64,000 nt of DNA. Origin: Staphylococcus schweitzeri (GTDB lineage: Bacteria; Bacillota; Bacilli; Staphylococcales; Staphylococcaceae). How positions within the stretch are numbered: position 1 is the first letter of the stretch; each line of letters opens with the position of its first letter. Positions 36,045 through 45,140 of the stretch are shown here, one piece after another. Below the pieces are notes generated by a model. The model did no database searches. It saw only the letters and a program-made list of their open reading frames with translations, and was not told where the DNA came from. The position numbers were made by a program, and so were the translations under genes. The stretch lies in the NCBI RefSeq assembly GCF_002902405.1, contig NZ_PPQS01000051.1, forward strand, positions 41,305 to 105,304, written 5' to 3'.

Positions 36045-38452
36045 TGATAGCGAAAGTCATTGTCGATGTGGCGTCGAAGAGCGTTGACTTTAAATTTGAT
36101 TATTTAATTCCAGAACGATTAGTATCTGTGATACAACCAGGCATACGGGTTGTTGTACCATTTGGACCAAGAACGATTCAAGGTTATGTAATGGAAGTTA
36201 CGACACAACCCGATTCACAACTTGATATATCAAAATTGAAAAATATTATTGAAGTGAAAGATATTAAGCCAGAGCTAACACCAGAATTAATTGCATTAAG
36301 TGAGTGGATGAGTACGACGCATGTTATAAAACGTATTTCAATGTTAGAAGTTATGTTGCCGAGCGCGATTAAAGCTAAATATAAAAAGGCCTTCATGCTT
36401 AAAGATGATACAGAATTAACTTCAAAAATAGTAGAACAATTCGATAAAAATGGTTTCTATTATTATAAAGATGCGCAAAAAAATAATGATATTCAATTGC
36501 TTATGAAGTTGTTAAAAGATGATATCGTTGAAGAAAAAACGATTCTCACGCAAAATATAACTAAAAAAACCAAGCGTGCTGTTCGTGTCATTGAAGGGTA
36601 TCATCCTGATGAAGTATTAGCTAAGTTGGAGAAAGTAATTAAACAATACGATTTGTATGCTTACTTGTCTGAAGAACAACATAAAACAATATTTTTAACT
36701 GATATTGAGGATATGGGCTTTTCAAAATCAAGTTTAGATGGACTTATCAAAAAAGGATATGTAGAAAAATATGACGCTATCGTTGAAAGAGATCCTTTTA
36801 AAGATCGTGTTTTTGAACAAGAATCAAAGAGACAGCTTACGATAGATCAACAGCGAGCGTATTCAGCAATTAATGAAAAAATAGTAAATCAAGAACAAGC
36901 AACATTCTTACTTCACGGAGTTACTGGATCAGGTAAAACCGAAGTATATCTTCAAACTATAGAAGATGTGTTGAATCAAGGTAAACAGGCAATGATGTTG
37001 GTACCTGAAATAGCACTAACACCACAAATGGTTTTAAGATTTAAACGTCGATTTGGTGATGACGTTGCTGTATTACACTCTGGGTTATCTAATGGTGAAC
37101 GTTATGATGAATGGCAAAAAATTAGAGATGGTCGGGCGCAGGTAAGTGTTGGTGCAAGATCTAGTGTATTTGCGCCATTTAAAAATTTGGGTTTAATTAT
37201 TATTGATGAAGAGCATGAGTCTACTTATAAGCAAGAAGATTATCCTAGATATCATGCTAGAGAAATTGCACAGTGGCGAAGTGAGTATCATCATTGTCCG
37301 GTTATACTAGGTAGTGCAACACCATGTCTTGAAAGTTATGCACGAGCTGAAAAAGGGGTTTATCATTTATTATCTTTACCGAATAGAGTTAATCAACGGG
37401 CTTTGCCTAATATTGATATAGTGGATATGCGTACTGAATTGACTGAAGGTAATCGTTCTATGTTTTCAAAAGATTTACGTGAAGCAATACAACTAAGATT
37501 AGATCGCCAGGAACAGGTTGTCTTATTTTTAAATAGACGTGGTTATGCATCATTTATGCTTTGTCGAGATTGTGGATATGTACCGCAATGTCCAAACTGT
37601 GATATTTCCTTAACGTATCATAAAACGACAGATTTATTAAAATGTCACTATTGTGGTTACCAAGAGACACCTCCTAATAAATGCCCGAACTGTGAAAGTG
37701 AGCATATTCGTCAAGTTGGTACTGGTACTCAGAAAGTTGAAGAACTGTTGCAACAAGAATTTGAAGGCGCACGTATTATTAGAATGGACGTAGATACAAC
37801 TTCTAAAAAAGGCGCACATGAAAAGTTATTGACTGAATTCGAAAAAGGTAACGGTGACATTTTACTAGGTACTCAGATGATTGCGAAAGGATTAGATTAT
37901 CCAAATATTACTTTAGTTGGTGTGCTGAATGCAGATACAATGTTAAATTTACCTGATTTTCGGGCGAGCGAACGTACTTATCAACTATTAACGCAAGTGG
38001 CTGGTAGAGCTGGTCGTCATGAAAAGGCAGGTCAAGTCATCATTCAAACGTATAATCCAGATCATTATTCAATATTGGATGTTCAAAAAAATGATTATTT
38101 AACATTTTATCGTCAGGAAATGGAATATCGTAAATTAGGAAAGTATCCACCGTATTATTATTTGATTAATTTCACAATCTCACATAAAGAAATGAAGAAG
38201 GTTATGGAAGCATCGCAGCATGTTCATAAGATATTGCTACAACATTTGAGTGATAAAGCACTAGTTCTTGGGCCATCACCAGCTGCACTCGCGAGAATTA
38301 ACAATGAATTCCGCTTCCAAATTTTAGTTAAATATAAAAGTGAACCTGGATTACTACAGGCAATTCAGTTTTTAGATGATTATTATCATGAAAAATTTAT
38401 ACAGGAAAAGTTAGCATTGAAGATTGATATCAATCCTCAGATGATGATGTAA
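36044..38452 (+). CDS. priA: Primosomal replication restart helicase PriA
   Basis: An 802-residue superfamily 2 3'-5' helicase that reloads the replisome at abandoned forks. It has an N-terminal DNA-binding domain, Walker A LLHGVTGSGKTE near 290, the DEEH box (IIDEEHEST), and a zinc-binding insert with four CxxC-type pairs (CRDCGYVPQCPNCD, CHYCG, CPNCE). The helicase C-terminal motif QVAGRAGRHEKAGQV is near 660. ATG 36044 overlaps the coaBC stop; GTG 36035 lies inside coaBC and is rejected. Confidence 0.96.
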   Translation: MIAKVIVDVASKSVDFKFDYLIPERLVSVIQPGIRVVVPFGPRTIQGYVMEVTTQPDSQLDISKLKNIIEVKDIKPELTPELIALSEWMSTTHVIKRISMLEVMLPSAIKAKYKKAFMLKDDTELTSKIVEQFDKNGFYYYKDAQKNNDIQLLMKLLKDDIVEEKTILTQNITKKTKRAVRVIEGYHPDEVLAKLEKVIKQYDLYAYLSEEQHKTIFLTDIEDMGFSKSSLDGLIKKGYVEKYDAIVERDPFKDRVFEQESKRQLTIDQQRAYSAINEKIVNQEQATFLLHGVTGSGKTEVYLQTIEDVLNQGKQAMMLVPEIALTPQMVLRFKRRFGDDVAVLHSGLSNGERYDEWQKIRDGRAQVSVGARSSVFAPFKNLGLIIIDEEHESTYKQEDYPRYHAREIAQWRSEYHHCPVILGSATPCLESYARAEKGVYHLLSLPNRVNQRALPNIDIVDMRTELTEGNRSMFSKDLREAIQLRLDRQEQVVLFLNRRGYASFMLCRDCGYVPQCPNCDISLTYHKTTDLLKCHYCGYQETPPNKCPNCESEHIRQVGTGTQKVEELLQQEFEGARIIRMDVDTTSKKGAHEKLLTEFEKGNGDILLGTQMIAKGLDYPNITLVGVLNADTMLNLPDFRASERTYQLLTQVAGRAGRHEKAGQVIIQTYNPDHYSILDVQKNDYLTFYRQEMEYRKLGKYPPYYYLINFTISHKEMKKVMEASQHVHKILLQHLSDKALVLGPSPAALARINNEFRFQILVKYKSEPGLLQAIQFLDDYYHEKFIQEKLALKIDINPQMMM

Positions 38453-38591
38453 TTTTGGTTGACAACACTTTAACTGCATTGTGTGAAAAGATTTTAAAAG
38501 GGCTCGTATTTATTTTAGGGGCAGACAAAGGGAGAATAATTGATTGTTAATTTTCAGTCTCTACTTTTTCTTTAATAGACAGTTTTATTTT

Positions 38592-38639
38592 AAATCGGAC
38601 TTATGAAAAGTTTTTGCTTATTCATAAGTTCGATTTTTT
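38592..38639 (+). terminator. Terminator-like hairpin downstream of priA
   Basis: AAATCGGACTTATGAA (38592-38607) pairs with TTCATAAGTTCGATTT (38621-38636) with one G-U pair, followed by TTTA. It lies 140 bases after priA, so the transcript has a long 3' tail or a separate short RNA ends here. Confidence 0.65.
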
Positions 38640-38954
38640 ACGTTGACTAACGAATTCTAGTTATTGTTTAACCACATAAGTATTAATGAATTGTAGTGGT
38701 AATAATTGAACAAACTATTTTTAATCAGCAAATTTTAATAGTTCAAATTTTATACATGCTAATTAATGGTTATAAACTGTTTTTCATATACTGATGTTTT
38801 AGATATTTAAATAATAATGCAAAACACTTTTTCTAAATTATCAATTAAAGTATTTAAATATATAGATAGTTAATGTAAAATAACAATATAAATAAGTTTT
38901 TTAAATTTATGTATGCTTAGCTAATTCAAACAAAAACTCAAAAGGAGAAAGTTT
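38640..38954. other. AT-rich gap upstream of the lipoprotein gene
   Basis: The 502-bp gap between priA and the lipoprotein contains the hairpin above and then about 300 bp of very AT-rich sequence. A TTGACA occurs at 38459-38464 but has no matching -10. I see no ORF with a ribosome site except an 11-codon TTG frame after AAAGGGAG near 38530, which is too short to call. Confidence 0.6.
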
Positions 38955-39908
38955 ATGAAAAAGATACTGGGATGTTTACTTTTAGTCATGCTATTAGTTG
39001 TAGCAGGTTGTTCATTTGGTGGATTTCATAAATCATCGTCAAAAAAATCAGAAGAATCAAAACAAGAAACTGTAAAAAAAGAATCGGAAGAAGAGAAAGA
39101 TCCAGATTTAGAGAAATATGAAGAAATAGAGAAAAAAATGAATAAAATTAAAGACGCACCATCTCTTGATAAGTTGGATCCATTAATGACAGAAAAATCG
39201 TTTACGAATAGTAAAGGGATTCAAGGATGGAAAGATTACAAAGAATTAATGAGTAAAGTAGAACTTGCAGATTATAGATTTACAAAAGATTCAAAAGGAT
39301 CTTCTATAAAAGATGTTGATGCATTTTTTAAAGATAAAAAAGGTGTAAAAAGGAAAGTGATTGAAACGCATGATGATGTAAAACAAGTTGATTATTGGTA
39401 TGTAGATCCGGATGGAAAGAAAATCGGTAATTCAAACACACCTGTTTTTTACGCAGAAATTATGACTAAATATAAAGATGGAAAGTTAGTTTATGCATCA
39501 GTCGAACCAGGATCTTATGTAATTCATAAAGATGATGCAATTAAATATGATGATTATTCTAAGTTGAAAAAATTAAGTCAACTAACTAAACTTGATCATC
39601 CAAAACCAGTTCCATATAGCGTTGCTCAAATCAAATCTTTCGGAGTACCTTTAACAAGCGTTTCATTTATGACGCATGGGTCAAAGGATACTAAAGATGA
39701 AGTGATGCCGGCATTGGCATATTTTACTTTTTCACCAAAAAATTATGAAGACAAGTCTAATCCGGATCCAAAAGTTTTAAATTTAGTAGGTATGGATTTC
39801 TTAAATGCATCTAGTGATTTTGGTAATGCGCATTTTGTTGTTCTAAGTAAATATATTAAAGAGTACGAATCAAACTATGAAACATCGTCAGATGATTCTT
39901 TAAAATAG
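38955..39908 (+). CDS. Uncharacterised lipoprotein
   Basis: 317 residues. A lipoprotein signal peptide is clear: MKK, a hydrophobic run to residue 17, and lipobox VAGC with Cys19 as the lipidation site, processed by Lgt and LspA (lspA is at 18.8 kb). A highly charged Lys/Glu/Ser linker (about 25-55) follows, then a folded domain to 305 and a short Ser/Asp-rich tail. It is exported and membrane anchored. I do not recognise the family. AAAGGAGAAA lies before the ATG. It stands alone between long untranslated gaps. Confidence 0.85.
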   Translation: MKKILGCLLLVMLLVVAGCSFGGFHKSSSKKSEESKQETVKKESEEEKDPDLEKYEEIEKKMNKIKDAPSLDKLDPLMTEKSFTNSKGIQGWKDYKELMSKVELADYRFTKDSKGSSIKDVDAFFKDKKGVKRKVIETHDDVKQVDYWYVDPDGKKIGNSNTPVFYAEIMTKYKDGKLVYASVEPGSYVIHKDDAIKYDDYSKLKKLSQLTKLDHPKPVPYSVAQIKSFGVPLTSVSFMTHGSKDTKDEVMPALAYFTFSPKNYEDKSNPDPKVLNLVGMDFLNASSDFGNAHFVVLSKYIKEYESNYETSSDDSLK

Positions 39909-39960
39909 TCTTTACTTTGTTGAAAATAAATAGTGTACTATAGTAAATAATCTAATTAAT

Positions 39961-40060
39961 AATCCCGATAAACAATCAGCGTTACTGCTTATCATATAGA
40001 GTTCGTAAGATCTATAACTCAATGATTCGCAATTAATAAAAGATTGTTATCGGGATTTAT
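39961..40060. terminator. Long-range hairpin, probable bidirectional terminator
   Basis: AATCCCGATAAACAATC (39961-39977) pairs with GATTGTTATCGGGATT (40042-40057) with one bulged A, enclosing about 64 bases. The plus-strand tail is TATTTT. It lies between the plus-strand lipoprotein gene and the minus-strand TM2 gene. Confidence 0.55.
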
Positions 40061-40070
40061 TTTCGCTAAT

Positions 40071-40274
40071 TTATAATGTGACATTACCATGTTCGTCAGC
40101 AGGTTTGAAAACAGTAATCACTGCACTAATAATTGCTAGTACATGCGGGATGCCTGTCCAAAAGAATATTAAGTGTAGGAAACCTTGCATATTTTTGCCG
40201 GCATAAAACTTATGAATACCAAAACTACCTAAGAACAGTGCTAACAAAATATAAATGACTTTATTTACTTGCAT
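40071..40274 (-). CDS. TM2-domain small membrane protein
   Basis: A 67-residue protein with two transmembrane helices in the TM2 arrangement: VIYILLALFLGSFGIHKFYAGK (helix 1 with the conserved G-x-H-x-F-Y motif) and a second helix from about 37 to 58. TM2 proteins are widespread and mostly uncharacterised. On the minus strand GGAGGG lies eight bases before ATG 40274; the in-frame ATG at 40349 would add 25 unconserved residues. A TATAAT occurs on the minus strand at 40329-40324. It is convergent with the lipoprotein gene. Confidence 0.85.
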   Translation of the reverse strand: MQVNKVIYILLALFLGSFGIHKFYAGKNMQGFLHLIFFWTGIPHVLAIISAVITVFKPADEHGNVTL

Positions 40275-40572
40275 TTCTTTCCCTCCATTAGAGTTGCTTT
40301 TAATTATATATGATTCCACTTTTATTATACCCGCTTTTAGTTTGAACATTCTAGTTTAAGCATTCCCAATCATCTAAATTTCAGTTATTCAATCCTTACA
40401 ATAAATTTAGGATTACACTTCAGTTGCATTGTATTATTTTACGTGTGAAATATACGTAATGAATCACATGACAATCTTTAAATTGAAAAATATACATTCT
40501 ATGATGTAAGGTCGCATTTTTAATATATTTACGTTATAATGGTTTGATGAATTTTATTGAGGAGTAAGAGCT

Positions 40573-41061
40573 ATGGCGATTAAAAAATTAGTACCAGCAT
40601 CGCATCCTATTTTAACGAAAAAAGCACAAGAAGTTATAAAATTTGATGATTCGTTAAAAAGATTATTACAAGATTTAGAAGATACAATGTATGCACAAGA
40701 AGCTGCTGGCTTATGTGCACCTCAAATTAATCAGTCATTGCAAGTGGCAATCATTGATATGGAAGTGGAAGGATTATTACAACTTGTTAATCCGAAAATT
40801 ATTAGTCAATCAAATAAAACGATAACAGACTTAGAAGGTTCAATTACATTGCCAGATGTTTACGGCGAAGTGACAAGAAGTAAAATGATAGTTGTCGAAA
40901 GTTATGACGTCAATGGGAACAAAGTTGAACTAACTGCACATGAAGATGTAGCAAGAATGATTTTGCATATTATAGATCAAATGAACGGTATTCCTTTTAC
41001 TGAACGTGCGGACCGTATTTTAACAGATAAAGAAGTGGAGGCATATTTTATAAATGACTAA
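40573..41061 (+). CDS. Peptide deformylase-like protein lacking canonical catalytic residues
   Basis: 162 residues, clearly homologous to peptide deformylase and placed immediately before fmt as def is in many bacteria. The three metal-site motifs are altered. Motif 1 reads AAGLCAPQ (44-51), close to normal. Motif 2 reads EGSITLP (88-94), where active enzymes have a metal-binding Cys in EGC(L/V)S. Motif 3 reads HIIDQ (132-136) instead of HExDH, so the catalytic Glu and the second His are missing. Metallo-deformylase activity is therefore unlikely. Staphylococci carry another, complete deformylase elsewhere. The frame is intact, so a non-catalytic role is possible. Confidence 0.88.
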   Translation: MAIKKLVPASHPILTKKAQEVIKFDDSLKRLLQDLEDTMYAQEAAGLCAPQINQSLQVAIIDMEVEGLLQLVNPKIISQSNKTITDLEGSITLPDVYGEVTRSKMIVVESYDVNGNKVELTAHEDVARMILHIIDQMNGIPFTERADRILTDKEVEAYFIND

Positions 41062-41989
41062 AATAATATTTATGGGTACACCAGACTTTTCAACAACTGT
41101 TTTAGAAATGCTTATTGCAGAACATGATGTCATTGCAGTCGTAACGCAACCAGATCGACCTGTTGGACGTAAACGTGTTATGACACCACCACCAGTTAAA
41201 AAAGTTGCAATGAAATATAATTTACCTGTATATCAGCCTGAAAAACTAAGTGGATCAGAAGAATTAGAACAATTGCTTCAATTAGATATAGATTTAATTG
41301 TAACTGCTGCTTTTGGACAATTATTACCTGAATCATTGTTGGCATTACCAAAACTTGGCGCCATTAATGTACATGCATCATTGTTACCGAAGTATAGAGG
41401 TGGTGCGCCTATTCATCAGGCAATTATCGATGGTGAACAAGAAACCGGCATAACAATTATGTATATGGTTAAAAAGTTGGACGCGGGTAATATTATTTCA
41501 CAACAAGCAATTAAAATAGAAGATAGTGATAATGTTGGTACAATGCATGAGAAGTTAAGTTCATTAGGAGCCGATTTATTAAAAGAAACTTTACCATCTA
41601 TTATAGAGGGCACAAATGAAAGTGTACCTCAAGATGATACGCAAGCAACGTTTGCTTCGAATATTAAACGTGAAGATGAGCGTATAAATTGGAAACAACC
41701 AGGAAGAAAAGTATTTAATCAAATTCGTGGATTATCACCATGGCCAGTTGCTTATACAACTATGGATGACACTAACTTGAAAATATATGATGCGGAGCTC
41801 GTACCAAATCATCAGAATAGTGAAGCTGGAACAATTATTGATATAACAAAAAATGCCATTATTGTTGCTACAGATGATAATGAAGCGATTGCGATTAAAG
41901 ATATGCAATTGGCTGGGAAAAAGAGAATGTTAGCTGCCAATTATTTAAGTGGTGCGCAAAACACACTAGTAGGGAAGAAACTTATATGA
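41054..41989 (+). CDS. fmt: Methionyl-tRNA formyltransferase
   Basis: A 311-residue enzyme that formylates initiator Met-tRNA using 10-formyl-THF. The N-terminal Rossmann domain holds [13 protein letters not shown] near 6-18. The catalytic and folate motif is [21 protein letters not shown] (about 105-125), and Asp in KKLDAGNII lies near 144. The C-terminal domain binds tRNA. It overlaps the deformylase-like gene by eight bases and rsmB by four, showing coupling. Confidence 0.97.
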   Translation: MTKIIFMGTPDFSTTVLEMLIAEHDVIAVVTQPDRPVGRKRVMTPPPVKKVAMKYNLPVYQPEKLSGSEELEQLLQLDIDLIVTAAFGQLLPESLLALPKLGAINVHASLLPKYRGGAPIHQAIIDGEQETGITIMYMVKKLDAGNIISQQAIKIEDSDNVGTMHEKLSSLGADLLKETLPSIIEGTNESVPQDDTQATFASNIKREDERINWKQPGRKVFNQIRGLSPWPVAYTTMDDTNLKIYDAELVPNHQNSEAGTIIDITKNAIIVATDDNEAIAIKDMQLAGKKRMLAANYLSGAQNTLVGKKLI

Positions 41990-43293
41990 TAGAAAACGTG
42001 AGAAGTCTTGCATTTGATACGATACAAGATATTTTAAATGAAGGTGCATACAGTAATCTCCGAATTAATGAAGTATTATCGGAAAATGACTTAAATGCTA
42101 TGGATAAAGGTTTATTTACTGAAATTGTTTATGGAACTGTAAAACGTAAGTATACATTAGACTTTTATTTGAAACCATTTGTAAAAACAAAAATAAAAGC
42201 ATGGGTGCGTCAATTATTATGGATGAGCATTTATCAATATGTGTATTTGGATAAGGTGCCCAATCATGCCATTATTAATGAAGCAGTTGAAATTGCAAAA
42301 GAACGTGGTGGATTTCATAATGGTAATGTCGTTAATGGAATATTACGCACAATCATGCGTAGTGAATTACCTGATTACAATGAAATAACTGATCCAAAGA
42401 AACGCATGGCGATAGAGTATAGTATGCCGAAATGGATTGTTGATCACTGGGTTACACACTATGGCTTAGGAGAAACAGAGTCAATCTTGCAATCATTTTT
42501 AGAATCTCCATCTACTACTGTACGTGCCAATTTAACACGTGCCTCACTAGAAGATATAATTGCTAAGTTGCAAAATGAAGGTTTTGAAGTTAAAAAAGAT
42601 GACGATTTAACGTATTGTTTGCATATTTCTGGTCAACCGGTTATACATTCTCGTTCATTTAAAGATGGATTCGTATCAATTCAAGATAAGAGTTCGATGT
42701 TTGTTGCACATATTATGAATGTTGGTAGACATGATCATGTGTTAGATGCATGTAGTGCTCCTGGTGGTAAAGCATGTCATATTGCTGAGGTTTTAATGCC
42801 AGAAGGACATGTTGATGCTTCAGACATACATGAACATAAAATTGATTTAATTAATTTTAATATTAAAAAGCTACGTTTGACGAATATTAGTGCTTTTCAA
42901 CACGATGCAACAAAACCGTATGAACAAATTTACGATAAAATATTAGTTGATGCACCTTGTAGTGGTCTTGGTGTAATGCGCCATAAGCCTGAAATTAAAT
43001 ATTCGCAGAGTAAAGAACAGATTGCGTCGTTAGTTGATTTACAACTTGAAATATTAGAAAATGTAAAAAACAATGTAAAAATAGGTGGCGAAATTATCTA
43101 TTCAACATGTACAATAGAGCAATTGGAAAATGAAAATGTGATTTATACATTTTTGAAAAACAACAAAAACTTTGAATTTGAACCATTCCAACATCCGTTA
43201 ACTGGCGAAATGGTTAAAACATTACAAATTATGCCGCAAGATTTTAATTCAGATGGATTCTTTATCACTAAGATAAAAAGAAAGGACAATTAG
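41986..43293 (+). CDS. rsmB: 16S rRNA m5C967 methyltransferase RsmB
   Basis: 435 residues. The N-terminal NusB-like RNA-binding domain (about 1-140) is followed by a SAM-dependent Fmu/Sun catalytic domain. Motif I is [17 protein letters not shown] (about 247-263). The two catalytic cysteines sit in VDAPCSGLG and [12 protein letters not shown]. It methylates C967 of 16S rRNA (E. coli numbering). ATG 41986 overlaps the fmt stop, and rlmN follows within three bases. Confidence 0.95.
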   Translation: MIENVRSLAFDTIQDILNEGAYSNLRINEVLSENDLNAMDKGLFTEIVYGTVKRKYTLDFYLKPFVKTKIKAWVRQLLWMSIYQYVYLDKVPNHAIINEAVEIAKERGGFHNGNVVNGILRTIMRSELPDYNEITDPKKRMAIEYSMPKWIVDHWVTHYGLGETESILQSFLESPSTTVRANLTRASLEDIIAKLQNEGFEVKKDDDLTYCLHISGQPVIHSRSFKDGFVSIQDKSSMFVAHIMNVGRHDHVLDACSAPGGKACHIAEVLMPEGHVDASDIHEHKIDLINFNIKKLRLTNISAFQHDATKPYEQIYDKILVDAPCSGLGVMRHKPEIKYSQSKEQIASLVDLQLEILENVKNNVKIGGEIIYSTCTIEQLENENVIYTFLKNNKNFEFEPFQHPLTGEMVKTLQIMPQDFNSDGFFITKIKRKDN

Positions 43294-43295
43294 GA

Positions 43296-44390
43296 ATGAT
43301 AACTGCTGAAAAGAAAAAGAAGAATAAATTTCTTCCGAATTTTGACAAGCAATCAATATATTCTTTGCGTTTTGACGAAATGCAAAATTGGCTCGTTGAA
43401 CAAGGTCAACAAAAATTTAGAGCAAAACAAATTTTTGAATGGTTATATCAAAAAAGAGTAGATTCGATTGATGAAATGACGAACTTATCGAAAGACTTAC
43501 GACAGCTTTTAAAAGATAACTTTACTGTTACAACTTTAACAACTGTAGTAAAACAAGAAAGTAAAGACGGTACAATTAAATTCTTATTTGAATTACAAGA
43601 TGGCTATACAATTGAAACTGTTTTAATGAGACATGATTATGGAAATTCAGTATGTGTAACGACTCAAGTAGGTTGTCGTATCGGGTGTACGTTTTGTGCT
43701 TCTACACTTGGCGGCTTAAAAAGAAACCTTGAAGCTGGCGAAATTGTTTCACAAGTTTTAACAGTTCAAAAAGCCCTTGATGCTACAGAAGAGCGCGTAT
43801 CTCAAATTGTCATAATGGGTATCGGTGAACCATTTGAAAATTATGATGAAATGATGGACTTTTTAAGAATCGTCAATGATGATAACAGTTTAAATATTGG
43901 TGCACGTCACATTACAGTATCAACATCAGGTATCATTCCTAGAATATATGACTTTGCGGATGAAGATATTCAAATTAATTTTGCTGTAAGTTTACACGCC
44001 GCAAAAGATGAAGTGCGATCACGCTTGATGCCAATTAACCGTGCATATAATGTTGAGAAGTTAATCGAAGCGATTAAGTATTATCAAGAAAAAACAAATC
44101 GTCGTGTCACATTTGAATATGGATTATTTGGTGGCGTAAACGATCAACTTGAACATGCAAGAGATTTAGCGCACTTAATTAAAGGTTTAAATTGCCATGT
44201 TAACTTAATTCCTGTCAATCATGTTCCAGAAAGAAACTATGTTAAAACAGCTAAAAATGATATCTTTAAATTTGAAAAAGAATTAAAGAGACTAGGAATT
44301 AATGCCACAATACGTCGTGAACAAGGATCAGATATTGACGCTGCTTGTGGTCAATTAAGAGCAAAGGAACGACAAGTAGAAACGAGGTAA
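43296..44390 (+). CDS. rlmN: 23S rRNA m2A2503 / tRNA m2A37 methyltransferase RlmN
   Basis: A 364-residue radical SAM enzyme. The [4Fe-4S] motif is [11 protein letters not shown] (near 127-137), and the GIGEP motif is seen at [15 protein letters not shown]. The C-terminal catalytic Cys lies in [13 protein letters not shown]. It methylates C2 of A2503 at the peptidyl transferase centre. All catalytic cysteines are present, so this is RlmN and not the acquired resistance homologue Cfr. The ATG has an AGGA site in the end of rsmB. Confidence 0.96.
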   Translation: MITAEKKKKNKFLPNFDKQSIYSLRFDEMQNWLVEQGQQKFRAKQIFEWLYQKRVDSIDEMTNLSKDLRQLLKDNFTVTTLTTVVKQESKDGTIKFLFELQDGYTIETVLMRHDYGNSVCVTTQVGCRIGCTFCASTLGGLKRNLEAGEIVSQVLTVQKALDATEERVSQIVIMGIGEPFENYDEMMDFLRIVNDDNSLNIGARHITVSTSGIIPRIYDFADEDIQINFAVSLHAAKDEVRSRLMPINRAYNVEKLIEAIKYYQEKTNRRVTFEYGLFGGVNDQLEHARDLAHLIKGLNCHVNLIPVNHVPERNYVKTAKNDIFKFEKELKRLGINATIRREQGSDIDAACGQLRAKERQVETR

Positions 44391-44396
44391 AGACAA

Positions 44397-45140
44397 ATGC
44401 TAGAGGCACAATTTTTTACTGATACTGGACAACATAGAGACAAGAATGAAGATGCGGGTGGTATATTTTACAATCAAACGAATCAACAACTTTTAGTACT
44501 GTGTGATGGTATGGGCGGCCATAAAGCAGGTGAAGTTGCAAGTATGTTTGTAACTGATGAATTGAAAACCCGTTTTGAAGCGGAAAATCTAATAGAACAA
44601 CATCAAGCTGAAAATTGGTTGCGCACAAATTTAAAGGATATAAATTTTCAGTTATATCATTATGCACAAGAAAATGCAGAATATAAAGGTATGGGTACAA
44701 CATGTGTTTGTGCACTTGTCTTTGAAAAATCAGTTGTGATAGCAAATGTTGGTGATTCTAGAGCCTATGTTATTAATAGTCGACAAATTGAACAAATTAC
44801 AAGTGATCATTCTTTTGTTAATCATCTTGTATTAACAGGACAAATAACAGAAGAGGAAGCATTTACGCATCCACAGCGTAATATTATCACTAAGGTAATG
44901 GGTACTGACAAACGCGTCAGTCCAGATCTATTTATTAAACGATTGAATTTTTACGATTATTTATTATTAAATTCAGATGGATTAACTGATTACGTTAAAG
45001 ACAATGAAATTAAGCGTTTGTTAGTAAAAGAAGGTACAATAGAAGATCATGGTAATCAATTAATGCAATTGGCATTAGATAACCATTCGAAAGATAATGT
45101 TACTTTCATACTCGCGGCTATTGAAGGTGATAAAGTATGA
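44397..45140 (+). CDS. stp1: PP2C-type serine/threonine phosphatase Stp1
   Basis: 247 residues. A Mn-dependent PPM/PP2C phosphatase with the expected metal motifs: DKNEDAGG near 14, LCDGMGGHKAGE near 36-47, NVGDSRAY near 119, and C-terminal NSDGLTDYV and SKDNVTFILA. It removes phosphates placed by the adjacent kinase Stk1 on cell-wall, division and regulatory proteins. The stop overlaps the kinase ATG (four bases), so phosphatase and kinase are made together. Confidence 0.96.
   Translation: MLEAQFFTDTGQHRDKNEDAGGIFYNQTNQQLLVLCDGMGGHKAGEVASMFVTDELKTRFEAENLIEQHQAENWLRTNLKDINFQLYHYAQENAEYKGMGTTCVCALVFEKSVVIANVGDSRAYVINSRQIEQITSDHSFVNHLVLTGQITEEEAFTHPQRNIITKVMGTDKRVSPDLFIKRLNFYDYLLLNSDGLTDYVKDNEIKRLLVKEGTIEDHGNQLMQLALDNHSKDNVTFILAAIEGDKV

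Noticed and set aside
38459..38487. TTGACA downstream of priA as a promoter
   Set aside because: No acceptable -10 hexamer at 16-18 bp spacing.
38515..38580. TTG-started 11-codon frame after AAAGGGAG downstream of priA
   Set aside because: Too short, with a weak start. It cannot be told from chance in this AT-rich gap.
43296..44390. RlmN homologue as the resistance methyltransferase Cfr
   Set aside because: It lies in the conserved rsmB-rlmN-stp1 context and has the housekeeping RlmN length and motifs.
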